This document shows, piece after piece, positions 1 to 4,880 of a stretch of 6,346 bases of DNA; within the stretch, counting starts at the first letter, position 1; the number at the start of each line of letters is the position of its first letter. The stretch is from assembly GCA_947175805.1 (NCBI GenBank), contig CAMWOF010000140.1, forward strand, positions 1 to 6,346, read 5' to 3'. The position numbers and the translations under genes were made by a program. This DNA comes from an uncultured Clostridiaceae bacterium (lineage in GTDB: Bacteria; Bacillota; Clostridia; Lachnospirales; Lachnospiraceae). The notes beneath the pieces were generated by a model. It did no database searches and had not been told where the DNA came from. It saw only the letters and a program-made list of their open reading frames with translations.

Positions 1-1
1 C

Positions 2-514
2 CTTGGGCGCGTGGTTGTGCCGAAGGAAATCAGAAGAGTATTGAGAATCCGTGAGGGTGACCCGTTAGAAATATTCACCGATAAGGACGGTGAGATTGTG
101 CTGAAAAAATATTCTCCGATTGGGGAGCTTTCAAGCTTTGCCCAGCAGTATGTGGAGGCCACAGCACAGATTTTGGGGCACGCAGTGTGCGTGTGCGACA
201 GAGATCAGATTATTGCCGTGGCAGGCGCACCGAAAAAGGATTTACTGGGCAAGCCGCTGCATAAGGAACTAGAGGATGCTATTAATGACAGGGAGGCAAT
301 TTTAGCCAGACAGGGAGAAAAGCAGTATATAAAGATTACCGGCGCCGGTGATGAGGCGTATGAGGGTGAGATTGTTCAGACAATTATTTGCGAGGGCGAT
401 GCCATCGGCGCAGTGATTATTCTGGACAAAGGAGGCAATAAAAGGCTCGGCGAGAGCGAGCAGAAAGCGGCAATTATTGCGGCGAATTTTTTGGGAAGAC
501 AGATGGAGGGCTGA
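2..514 (+). CDS. spoVT: Stage V sporulation protein T (SpoVT), 5'-partial
   Basis: SpoVT is a DNA-binding transcription factor of the AbrB family. In Bacillus it is made in the forespore under sigma-G and tunes sigma-G-dependent genes. The reading frame is open from the first complete codon at position 2, so the gene enters from outside the window. The visible 170 residues begin inside the AbrB-type swapped-hairpin DNA-binding domain (LGRVVVPKEIRR, then LRIREGDPLEIF), which ends near residue 37 with LKKYSPIGEL. The rest is a GAF-like sensor domain, with CVCDRDQIIAVAG near the middle and the typical ending FLGRQMEG. B. subtilis SpoVT is about 178 residues, so roughly 10-13 residues are missing at the N-terminus. 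The GTG at position 11 falls inside the conserved DNA-binding domain and is not the real start. No convincing intrinsic terminator follows, so readthrough toward hup is possible. Identification is confident; the ligand of the GAF domain cannot be inferred. Confidence 0.95.
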   Translation, partial: LGRVVVPKEIRRVLRIREGDPLEIFTDKDGEIVLKKYSPIGELSSFAQQYVEATAQILGHAVCVCDRDQIIAVAGAPKKDLLGKPLHKELEDAINDREAILARQGEKQYIKITGAGDEAYEGEIVQTIICEGDAIGAVIILDKGGNKRLGESEQKAAIIAANFLGRQMEG

Positions 515-766
515 CAGAAGCTATGTCGGTGATAAAATACTGTTTGGTGTTCTGAATCCGTGGATAAACTGCCATTTTGGCAAAAAAATGCAGTTAAAAT
601 CATAGAAAATCAAGGTTTTTCAGCAAATCAACTCTTTTGCCTTGACAAATTTTGCATCAGATAGTATAACTATGTAAGATGGTTTTTTAGTGGGGATGGG
701 TACAAATCTGCACCCGGTATCAAAGAATCATATATAATTTATTTTTTTCAGAGGAGGATTATTTCG
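515..766 (+). other. spoVT-hup intergenic region
   Basis: This 252-base AT-rich gap holds no credible gene. It contains the hup promoter (642-670), an inverted repeat TCAAGG/CCTTGA (610-615 and 640-645) whose right arm overlaps the -35 box, and an imperfect hairpin in the hup leader (698-715, GGGTAC/GCACCC with one mismatch). It also carries the hup ribosome binding site. A small palindrome TGCCATTTTGGCA (570-582) is followed by A residues, so it does not look like a terminator for spoVT. Confidence 0.6.
642..670 (+). promoter_or_regulatory. Sigma-A-type promoter of hup
   Basis: A perfect -35 box TTGACA (642-647) is separated by exactly 17 bases from a -10 box TATAAC (665-670), five of six matches to TATAAT. 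Transcription should start near 677, giving a leader of about 90 bases before the hup start codon. This near-consensus promoter fits the high, constitutive expression expected for HU. It also means hup does not depend on readthrough from spoVT. Confidence 0.85.
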
Positions 767-1042
767 ATGAACAAGACTGAGTTAGTTGCAGCAATTGCTG
801 AGAAGACAGAGTTATCAAAAAAGGACGCAGAGAAGGCAGTAAAGGCTTTCACAGATGTTGTTGCTGAGGAGTTAAAGAAGGGTGAGAAGATTCAGTTGGT
901 TGGCTTCGGCACATTTGAGGTTGCTGAGAGACCGGCAAGACAGGGCAGGAATCCTAGAACAGGCGAGAATATGCCAATTCCGGCATCTAAGGCTCCTAAG
1001 TTCAAGGCTGGCAAGGCTTTGAAGGATATGGTAAATGCATAA
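767..1042 (+). CDS. hup: HU-family nucleoid DNA-binding protein
   Basis: HU is a small histone-like protein that dimerises, bends DNA and compacts the nucleoid. The 91-residue length is normal for the family. The N-terminal helical dimerisation part reads MNKTELVAAIAEKTELSKKDAEKAV. It is followed by the hallmark GFGTFEVAERPARQGRNPRT (residues 47-66), which covers the HU signature and the start of the flexible DNA-binding arm. The arm contains the conserved proline in NMPIPAS, and the protein ends with the conserved helix PKFKAGKALKDMV. The ATG at 767 has a strong ribosome binding site, GAGGAGG at 751-757. The gene has its own near-consensus promoter upstream and an intrinsic terminator just downstream, so it is probably mainly monocistronic. 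Codon use is clearly biased (GAG, AAG, GTT, GCA), as expected for a highly expressed gene. In B. subtilis the homologue (hbs) lies elsewhere; a hup gene beside yabO is, from memory, usual in Clostridia. Confidence 0.97.
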   Translation: MNKTELVAAIAEKTELSKKDAEKAVKAFTDVVAEELKKGEKIQLVGFGTFEVAERPARQGRNPRTGENMPIPASKAPKFKAGKALKDMVNA

Positions 1043-1059
1043 TTGCATTTGACAGAGAG

Positions 1060-1095
1060 AAGGGCACCCGGTCAGGGTGCCTTTCTTGTTTTGCA
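1060..1095 (+). terminator. Intrinsic terminator after hup
   Basis: A 7-bp GC-rich stem GGCACCC (1063-1069) / GGGTGCC (1075-1081) with a 5-base loop is followed by the T-rich run TTTCTTGTTTT. It lies about 20 bases after the hup stop codon. The T tract is interrupted by C and G, so termination may be partial and allow some transcription into rqcP. Confidence 0.85.
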
Positions 1096-1129
1096 GCCGT
1101 CTGTGAACCGCACAGAGCTGTCTGCAAAA
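1089..1129 (+). promoter_or_regulatory. Nested stem-loop in rqcP leader
   Basis: A perfect outer inverted repeat TTTTGCAG (1089-1096) / CTGCAAAA (1122-1129) encloses a perfect inner stem TCTGTG (1100-1105) / CACAGA (1111-1116) with loop AACCG. Small unpaired stretches of 3 and 5 bases separate the two stems. The outer left arm uses the last T residues of the hup terminator, and the right arm ends about 11 bases before the rqcP ribosome binding site. The structure is visible in sequence; any regulatory role is inference. Confidence 0.45.
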
Positions 1130-1152
1130 TATGAGAAATGAGAGGTGAACAT

Positions 1153-1392
1153 ATGCGGTTAGACAAATACTTAAAGGTATCCAGGCTGATTAAGCGGCGG
1201 ACGGTTGCGAATGAGGCATGCGATGCTGGGCGCGTTATGGTAAATGATAAGGTGGTGAAGGCGTCTTATGATGTGAAAATTGGTGACGTCATTGAAATTG
1301 GTTTTGGCAATAAAACGGTAAAGGTGGAGGTTACCGATATTGTGGAGACAACAAAAAAGGAAGCGGCGAAGGAGATGTATAAATATCTGTAG
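1153..1392 (+). CDS. rqcP: S4-domain ribosome quality-control factor RqcP (YabO)
   Basis: RqcP is a small RNA-binding protein. It works with RqcH on stalled 50S subunits during C-terminal (alanine) tailing of incomplete chains, stabilising the peptidyl-tRNA for each elongation step. The 79-residue product is almost entirely an S4 domain: MRLDKYLKVSRLIKRR at residues 1-16, then CDAGRVMVNDKVVKASYDVKIGDVIEI at 23-49. The tail TTKKEAAKEMYKYL closely matches what I recall of B. subtilis YabO. I chose the ATG at 1153 because AGAGGTG (1141-1147) lies at good spacing and homologues begin with MRLDK. An in-frame ATG at 1138 would add five residues but lies upstream of that site. No clear promoter is visible between the hup terminator and this gene, so it may rely on readthrough from hup. 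The YabO-YabP-YabQ-DivIC order is the standard one. Confidence 0.93.
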   Translation: MRLDKYLKVSRLIKRRTVANEACDAGRVMVNDKVVKASYDVKIGDVIEIGFGNKTVKVEVTDIVETTKKEAAKEMYKYL

Positions 1393-1446
1393 CGATAAAT
1401 AATATGATGCGCAATATACTATAGACATGGAATAGAGAATGCATGG

Positions 1447-1475
1447 TCATATTTTTTTGCGCCGGCGCATATAGT
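1447..1475 (+). promoter_or_regulatory. Sigma-E-type promoter of yabPQ
   Basis: The -35 element TCATATT (1447-1453) matches the sigma-E pattern KMATATT at every position. After 14 bases comes CATATAGT (1468-1475), differing from CATACA-T only at one position. Transcription should start near 1482, about 25 bases before the yabP start. The B. subtilis yabP and yabQ genes are known sigma-E targets, which supports the call. The spacer contains a perfect 10-bp palindrome GCGCCGGCGC (1459-1468). Confidence 0.75.
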
Positions 1476-1506
1476 ATCTTCATAGAGCCTGAGTAATGGG
1501 AGGGTG

Positions 1507-1797
1507 ATGTATGTGGAGGAACGGCTGACGGCAAAGGCGCATAAAATTGTCATCAATGACAGAAACGGCGGCAGTATTACAGGGGTTGTAGATGTGATAT
1601 CCTTTGACACGAAGGAAATATTGCTTATGACGGAGCTTGGAGTGCTCATGATTAAGGGGGAAGAACTGCATGTGAAGCGGTTATCCGTGGAAAAAGGGGA
1701 GGCAGATATATCCGGCAAGATAGACAGTCTGGTATATTCCGAGATGAAAACTGCGGCGGAAACTGCAGGCAATCTGATTGGACGGCTGTTTAAATAA
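1507..1797 (+). CDS. yabP: Sporulation protein YabP
   Basis: YabP is a small protein of the YabP/YqfC family, needed for sporulation and produced in the mother cell under sigma-E. Its exact biochemical role is not established. The product is about 96 residues. The family features are an N-terminal KAHKIVINDRNGGSITGV, then VVDVISFDTKEILLMTELG, LMIKGEELHVKRLSVEKG and a closing GKIDSLVYSE, suggesting a compact beta-rich fold. The C-terminal tail (about the last 17 residues) is alanine-rich and probably helical. The start is uncertain. ATG at 1507 is taken here, but the Shine-Dalgarno-like GGGAGGG (1498-1504) sits very close to it. GTG at 1513 is a realistic alternative with better spacing, and GTG at 1504 is unlikely because it overlaps that site. 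The stop codon directly abuts the yabQ start, so the two genes form one transcription unit behind the sigma-E-type promoter. Confidence 0.9.
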   Translation: MYVEERLTAKAHKIVINDRNGGSITGVVDVISFDTKEILLMTELGVLMIKGEELHVKRLSVEKGEADISGKIDSLVYSEMKTAAETAGNLIGRLFK

Positions 1798-2166
1798 ATG
1801 GCGGATTTGATATATGAGCATACCAATGTATTTCTGCACAGCCTGCTGTGTGGGTTTTGTATCTGGTTTCTTTATGACGTTCTGCTCATGCTCCGAAAGA
1901 CAGTGAAGCATAACGCCATATGGATGGGGATGGAAGACATACTGTTTTGGATTCTCTCGGCCTGTTCTATATTTTCTATGCTGTACACATACAACTATGG
2001 TTCCCTCCGCGGTTATGTGTTTTTAGGTGTTTTATTGGGTATACTATTACATGGATTTTGCGTTACAAAGCCTTTACTCAGTCTTTATGTTTTGCTTTTG
2101 GAAAAAATGAAGATAATTTTACAAAATTCGATGAAATTATTGTCGAAAATGCAAAAAAAAGATTGA
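1798..2166 (+). CDS. yabQ: Spore cortex biosynthesis membrane protein YabQ
   Basis: YabQ is an integral membrane protein required for formation of the spore cortex in B. subtilis. It is made in the mother cell and localises to the membranes around the forespore. The 122-residue product begins with the family-typical stretch VFLHSLLCGFCIWFLYDVLL (residues 11-30). A second hydrophobic segment (about 47-66, ILFWILSACSIFSMLYTYNY) follows, then RGYVFLGVLLGILLHGF (71-87) and a hydrophobic continuation through LLSLYVLLL. This suggests three to four membrane helices. The motif MEDILFW is typical of the family. The C-terminal tail is lysine-rich and probably cytoplasmic. The ATG follows the yabP TAA with no gap, and no Shine-Dalgarno sequence is visible before it. 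Translation is therefore probably coupled to yabP. Primary sequence is poorly conserved in this family, so the call rests on topology, motifs and position. Confidence 0.9.
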   Translation: MADLIYEHTNVFLHSLLCGFCIWFLYDVLLMLRKTVKHNAIWMGMEDILFWILSACSIFSMLYTYNYGSLRGYVFLGVLLGILLHGFCVTKPLLSLYVLLLEKMKIILQNSMKLLSKMQKKD

Positions 2167-2259
2167 AATTTATTGAAAAAAGTATTATGCTGAGAATAGG
2201 ACAATGTAGAATTGCTGATTTTGTCGGCAGAGTATAAGATTGGTAAGGGTGAGAGCATA

Positions 2260-2562
2260 TTGGGAAAGCGGCAGAGAATGCGCAGGCAGATGCGTCAGGG
2301 TACGCTGATGATTGCATTTATCGTGGTCATTTTTTGTATTTCCATCTGTGTGAAGACAACAAAGCTTAAAGCACAGGTGAAGGAAAATAATCAAAAGATT
2401 GACCTGTTGAATGTACAGATTGCTACTGAGCAGGAGCGGGCGCAGAGCTTAAGTGAACAGGAGCAATACAGGAATACAAAGGCTTATGTGGAAGAGATTG
2501 CACATGATAAGCTGGGTCTGGTATATCCAAACGAGATTTATATTAAAGTGGATGATGAATAA
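2260..2562 (+). CDS. divIC: Septum formation initiator DivIC/FtsB-type protein
   Basis: DivIC (FtsB family) is a bitopic division protein that joins FtsL and DivIB/FtsQ at the septum and helps activate septal cell-wall synthesis. From TTG at 2260 the product has 100 residues. It has a short basic cytoplasmic tail (GKRQRMRRQMRQG), one membrane helix at about 15-32 and an extracytoplasmic coiled coil at about 34-70. It ends with the conserved family motif YVEEIAHDKLGLVYPNEI (76-93). I chose TTG 2260 because AAGGGTGAG (2245-2253) lies about 6 bases before it. The upstream in-frame TTG at 2212 has no ribosome binding site and would add 16 residues that do not look like the family. ATG at 2278 is possible but weakly preceded. 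The gap of about 90 bases after yabQ has no convincing promoter, though a division gene should not depend only on sigma-E. A likely terminator follows the stop codon. Confidence 0.92.
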   Translation: MGKRQRMRRQMRQGTLMIAFIVVIFCISICVKTTKLKAQVKENNQKIDLLNVQIATEQERAQSLSEQEQYRNTKAYVEEIAHDKLGLVYPNEIYIKVDDE

Positions 2563-2602
2563 AGGGGCGCCGTTGTTTTAGGTTGCCTCTTTTTCTTTTT
2601 TG
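2560..2602 (+). terminator. Probable intrinsic terminator after divIC
   Basis: AAAGGGGCG (2561-2569) can pair with TGCCTCTTT (2584-2592) through nine pairs, two of them G-U, closing a loop of 14 bases. The T-rich run TTTTTCTTTTTT (2590-2601) covers the end of the stem and continues past it. The left arm overlaps the divIC stop codon. The large loop makes it less canonical than the hup terminator, but stem and U tract together support termination of the yabPQ-divIC unit. Confidence 0.65.
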
Positions 2603-2700
2603 CGCGAAGGCAAAGTGAGGATATGTCTGTGCTTGCATAAGACTATCCGAGCGCGCCCGCGAACCCGAGCAGTCTCGCGAAGCGTGCCGCTCGTGGTTGT
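2602..2700. repeat. GC-rich structured intergenic element (two adjacent inverted repeats)
   Basis: Two inverted repeats lie side by side. The first is GGATATGTCT (2619-2628) with AGACTATCC (2640-2648), complementary except for one extra T, around an 11-base loop. The second has an outer arm CGAGCG (2648-2653) / CGCTCG (2688-2693). Inside it CGC (2654-2656) pairs with GCG (2682-2684), and CGCGA (2658-2662) with TCGCG (2675-2679). Base composition is far more GC-rich than the surrounding DNA, and no open reading frame explains it. It resembles a dispersed palindromic repeat, but only one copy is visible in this window, so that is inference. Confidence 0.5.
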
Positions 2701-2735
2701 AAATGCCGAAAATAGTAAAACAGGAGAAAGTAACC

Positions 2736-3524
2736 ATGGTTGAGATTAAGGAACTGACGAAGATTTATAAGCTGAGCAAAAAGCAGATGGCGAAGATGAA
2801 GACAAAGAAGAACACAAAGGTTGCGGTGGACCATGTGTCCTTCACTGCCTCAGAGGGCGAGATTTTCTGCCTTTTAGGGCCAAATGGGGCGGGCAAGACT
2901 ACCACGCTCCGCTGTATTGCGACCCTGCTCGACCCAACGGAGGGACAGGTGACGGTGGAGGGCTACGACACGGTAAAGCAGGGACAGGATGTGCGGGCGA
3001 ACATAGCTTTTCTGACGAACGAGGTCAAGCTGGACCCGAACTTTACGCCGGATTATCTGTTCACCTTTTTCGGAAAGCTCCGGGGTATGACGGAGAAACA
3101 GATTTTGGCACGAAAGGAAGAACTGTTTTCCTATTTTGGAATTTCAGAGTTTGAAAATAAAAAGATTTCCGAGTTATCTACAGGTATGAAGCAAAAGGCT
3201 TCTATTGCGGTAAGCCTGATTCATGATCCAAAGGTTGTTATCTTTGATGAGCCCACCAATGGGCTGGATATTATTACTGCCAGGGCGGTGACAGATTATC
3301 TGAAGCTCTTGAAGGAGCAGGGGAAGATTATTATTGTTTCCACCCACATTATGTCCGAGGCGCAGAAGCTGGCAGATAGGATGGCAATGATAATTAATGG
3401 CAGATGTGCATTTTGCGGCCTGCTTTCAGATGTGTTGGAACAGACGGGGGCGGAGGACTTAGAGGACGCCTTCTTTGAAATATACAAGAGAACGGTGAAT
3501 GTGGATTCCCCGGAAGAGCAGTAG
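2736..3524 (+). CDS. natA: ABC transporter ATP-binding protein, NatA type
   Basis: This is the nucleotide-binding subunit of an ABC-2-type exporter; it hydrolyses ATP at the inner membrane face to power the permease encoded next. The 262-residue protein shows every catalytic motif: Walker A GPNGAGKTT at 48-56, signature LSTGM at 147-151, Walker B VVIFDEPTNGLD at 167-178 with catalytic E172, and the switch histidine in STH at 204. The usual Q-loop glutamine is not seen; the region reads FLTNEVKLDP (92-101), a form I recall from NatA-like proteins. A lysine-rich stretch (residues 12-28) sits between the first strand and VAVDHVSF and looks like an insertion. I chose ATG 2736 because AGGAGA (2722-2727) is well spaced and the family begins with MVEIKELTKIY. 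ATG 2703 lacks a site. The B. subtilis NatAB pair exports Na+, but the substrate here is unproven. No clear promoter is visible upstream. Confidence 0.9.
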   Translation: MVEIKELTKIYKLSKKQMAKMKTKKNTKVAVDHVSFTASEGEIFCLLGPNGAGKTTTLRCIATLLDPTEGQVTVEGYDTVKQGQDVRANIAFLTNEVKLDPNFTPDYLFTFFGKLRGMTEKQILARKEELFSYFGISEFENKKISELSTGMKQKASIAVSLIHDPKVVIFDEPTNGLDIITARAVTDYLKLLKEQGKIIIVSTHIMSEAQKLADRMAMIINGRCAFCGLLSDVLEQTGAEDLEDAFFEIYKRTVNVDSPEEQ

Positions 3525-3530
3525 GAGGTG
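3522..3530 (+). promoter_or_regulatory. natB ribosome binding site overlapping natA stop codon
   Basis: TAGGAGGTG contains a near-perfect Shine-Dalgarno sequence that shares its first bases with the natA TAG stop. It fixes the natB start at ATG 3537 rather than the GTG at 3528, which lies inside the site itself. The arrangement implies translational coupling and balanced production of the two subunits. Confidence 0.8.
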
Positions 3531-3536
3531 TGCAAG

Positions 3537-4799
3537 ATGAATGGTATTTCAATGGTATTTCAAAAAGAGCTTAAGCGGGTGTTTTCCGATAAGAAGCTGA
3601 TATTTTCCCTGTTTATTCTGCCGGTGGTCATGGTGGTTGTTATATATGGGATGATGATGATGCTGATAGATATGGTGGAGCAGGATCAGAGTGCGCATGT
3701 GGCGGCGGTTGCGCTGTACAATATGCCGGACAGCCTGCGGGAATTTGCAGGGGATGCATTTTTTGAGAACTATGAGGTGAAGGAGCTTCAGAATGATTCT
3801 GAGCTTGAGGCAGCAAAGGATGATATATTAAATGAAAGCTTAGATTTGATTGTGGTATTTGATGCCGGCTTTGACGAGATGATTTCCGGCTATCAGCCGG
3901 GGGACGCCATCCCGGATGTGCAAACCTTCTATAATCCTTCTGCGGACTATTCCAGCAATGCATGGGATGAAGTGGTGGGAGAGATGCTCGAGGAGTACAG
4001 ACAGTCACTGCTTGAGAAACGGTTTCAGGATTTGAACTCTATGGAGATTTTCAGCGTGGATGCGGACAATGAGGATTCTGTTATCCAGGATGATGACAGG
4101 GCAGGAGGCAAGATGCTTGGCTCCATTATCCCTTATCTGGTTACGGTGTTGCTCTTTGCAGGGGGCATGGGCATCGGTATTGATATGATTGCAGGCGAGA
4201 AAGAGCGAGGCACCATGGCTTCTCTTCTGATTACGCCGGTAAAACGAACCAGCATTGTACTGGGAAAGCTGTTTGCCATGATGCTTCTGTCCGGCCTTTC
4301 CGCTTTGGTCTATGTCATATCTATGGTAGTGGCAATGCCATTTATCATGGGCTCGGAAATGGGCGATGAAGCCATGGAGATGGGCAGCGAGGCTGCGGAA
4401 ATGGCGCATAGCTTTGGCATGAGCATGAGTTTTCAGGCATGGCAGATATGGATGCTGATATTCGTCATTGTATCTATGGTGTTTGTGTATGTATCACTGA
4501 TTACGCTGACCGCTGTATATGCTAAGGATACCAAGGAGGCGTCCACATACATTACGCCGATTTATATGATAGTTATGTTAAGCGGCATGGTAACTATGTT
4601 TACCGGCGACAACGCAGGGACAGGCACCTACTGTATTCCGCTTTATGGTGCGGTGGTTGCCATGAAGAACATACTTGGGCAGGATATTACGATACCGAAC
4701 TGTCTGCTCTGCGTACTGACCCATTTGATTGCTGGCGGGGTTGTGGTTCTAATCGTGGCAAGGGCCTTTGGCAGCGAGAAGGTCATGTTTGATGCGTAG
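3537..4799 (+). CDS. natB: ABC-2-type permease, NatB type
   Basis: This is the membrane subunit that pairs with the preceding ATPase to form an exporter. The 420-residue protein has the NatB layout. A cytoplasmic start contains FQKELKRVFSDKK (8-20), and the first membrane helix spans about 21-44. A large extracytoplasmic domain (about 45-193) is followed by further helices near 194-219, 243-270, 303-328, 341-356 and 388-410. The conserved cytoplasmic motif GEKERGTMASLLITPVKR (220-237) between helices two and three is diagnostic of ABC-2 exporters. A predicted external loop at 271-298 is unusually rich in methionine and acid residues. The C-terminus is short. It lies 12 bases downstream of natA and no terminator is seen after it, so readthrough into the spoIIE control region is possible. 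Na+ is the substrate of the B. subtilis namesake; other NatB-like permeases may move other compounds, so treat the symbol as a family label. Confidence 0.88.
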   Translation: MNGISMVFQKELKRVFSDKKLIFSLFILPVVMVVVIYGMMMMLIDMVEQDQSAHVAAVALYNMPDSLREFAGDAFFENYEVKELQNDSELEAAKDDILNESLDLIVVFDAGFDEMISGYQPGDAIPDVQTFYNPSADYSSNAWDEVVGEMLEEYRQSLLEKRFQDLNSMEIFSVDADNEDSVIQDDDRAGGKMLGSIIPYLVTVLLFAGGMGIGIDMIAGEKERGTMASLLITPVKRTSIVLGKLFAMMLLSGLSALVYVISMVVAMPFIMGSEMGDEAMEMGSEAAEMAHSFGMSMSFQAWQIWMLIFVIVSMVFVYVSLITLTAVYAKDTKEASTYITPIYMIVMLSGMVTMFTGDNAGTGTYCIPLYGAVVAMKNILGQDITIPNCLLCVLTHLIAGGVVVLIVARAFGSEKVMFDA

Positions 4800-4816
4800 G
4801 GCAGAGTCCCCAAAAT

Positions 4817-4872
4817 ATGTCGAATATTATTGACATGGTATGACAGAAGGAAAAAATACTCCATACTATAAT
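4817..4872 (+). promoter_or_regulatory. Spo0A-controlled spoIIE promoter, 21-bp spacing
   Basis: TATAAT (4867-4872) is a perfect -10 box. The best -35 candidate, ATGACA (4840-4845), lies exactly 21 bases upstream, the abnormal spacing known for the Spo0A-activated B. subtilis spoIIE promoter. A perfect Spo0A box core TGTCGAA lies at 4818-4824. Partial box-like sequences TTGACATG (4830-4837) and ATGACAGA (4840-4847), offset by 10 bases, lie between it and the -10. The expected start of transcription is near 4879, about 88 bases before the spoIIE ATG. The sequence elements are visible; Spo0A control is inferred from the box, the spacing and the gene served. Confidence 0.75.
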
Positions 4873-4880
4873 GAGCCACA

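Noticed and set aside
570..582. Palindrome TGCCATTTTGGCA as a spoVT terminator
   Set aside because: The stem is only 5 bp and is followed by A residues, not T, on the + strand; there is no converging minus-strand gene either.
733..738. TATAAT as a second hup -10 box
   Set aside because: No -35-like sequence lies 16-18 bases upstream, and a start here would leave the ribosome binding site very near the 5' end; the 642-670 promoter is far better.
1459..1468. GCGCCGGCGC plus adjacent T run as a terminator after rqcP
   Set aside because: The T run precedes the palindrome on the + strand, and in the minus direction the palindrome is followed by A residues; neither order gives a terminator.
1419..1826. 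A 135-codon minus-strand open frame opposite yabP
   Set aside because: It covers yabP and its promoter antisense, has no start signals, and reads as low-complexity Ser/Pro/Ile-rich sequence typical of a shadow frame.
2205..2212. TGTAGAAT as an extended -10 promoter for divIC
   Set aside because: The upstream -35 candidates (such as TTATGC) match poorly, so I did not list it as a feature.
1920..2237. A 105-codon + strand open frame overlapping yabQ
   Set aside because: It lies almost wholly inside yabQ in another frame, has no ribosome binding site, and its protein is not like any family; yabQ explains the DNA.
2703..2705. ATG at 2703 as the natA start
   Set aside because: No ribosome binding site precedes it; ATG 2736 has AGGAGA at proper spacing and matches the usual N-terminus.
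4005..4409. Minus-strand open frames opposite natB (also at 3640-4008)
   Set aside because: They are His/Pro/Ser-rich shadow translations of a well-supported + strand permease.
4830..4835. TTGACA as the spoIIE -35 box
   Set aside because: Although a perfect hexamer, it lies 31 bases from the TATAAT box, beyond any usable spacing; it is noted as a possible Spo0A box element instead.
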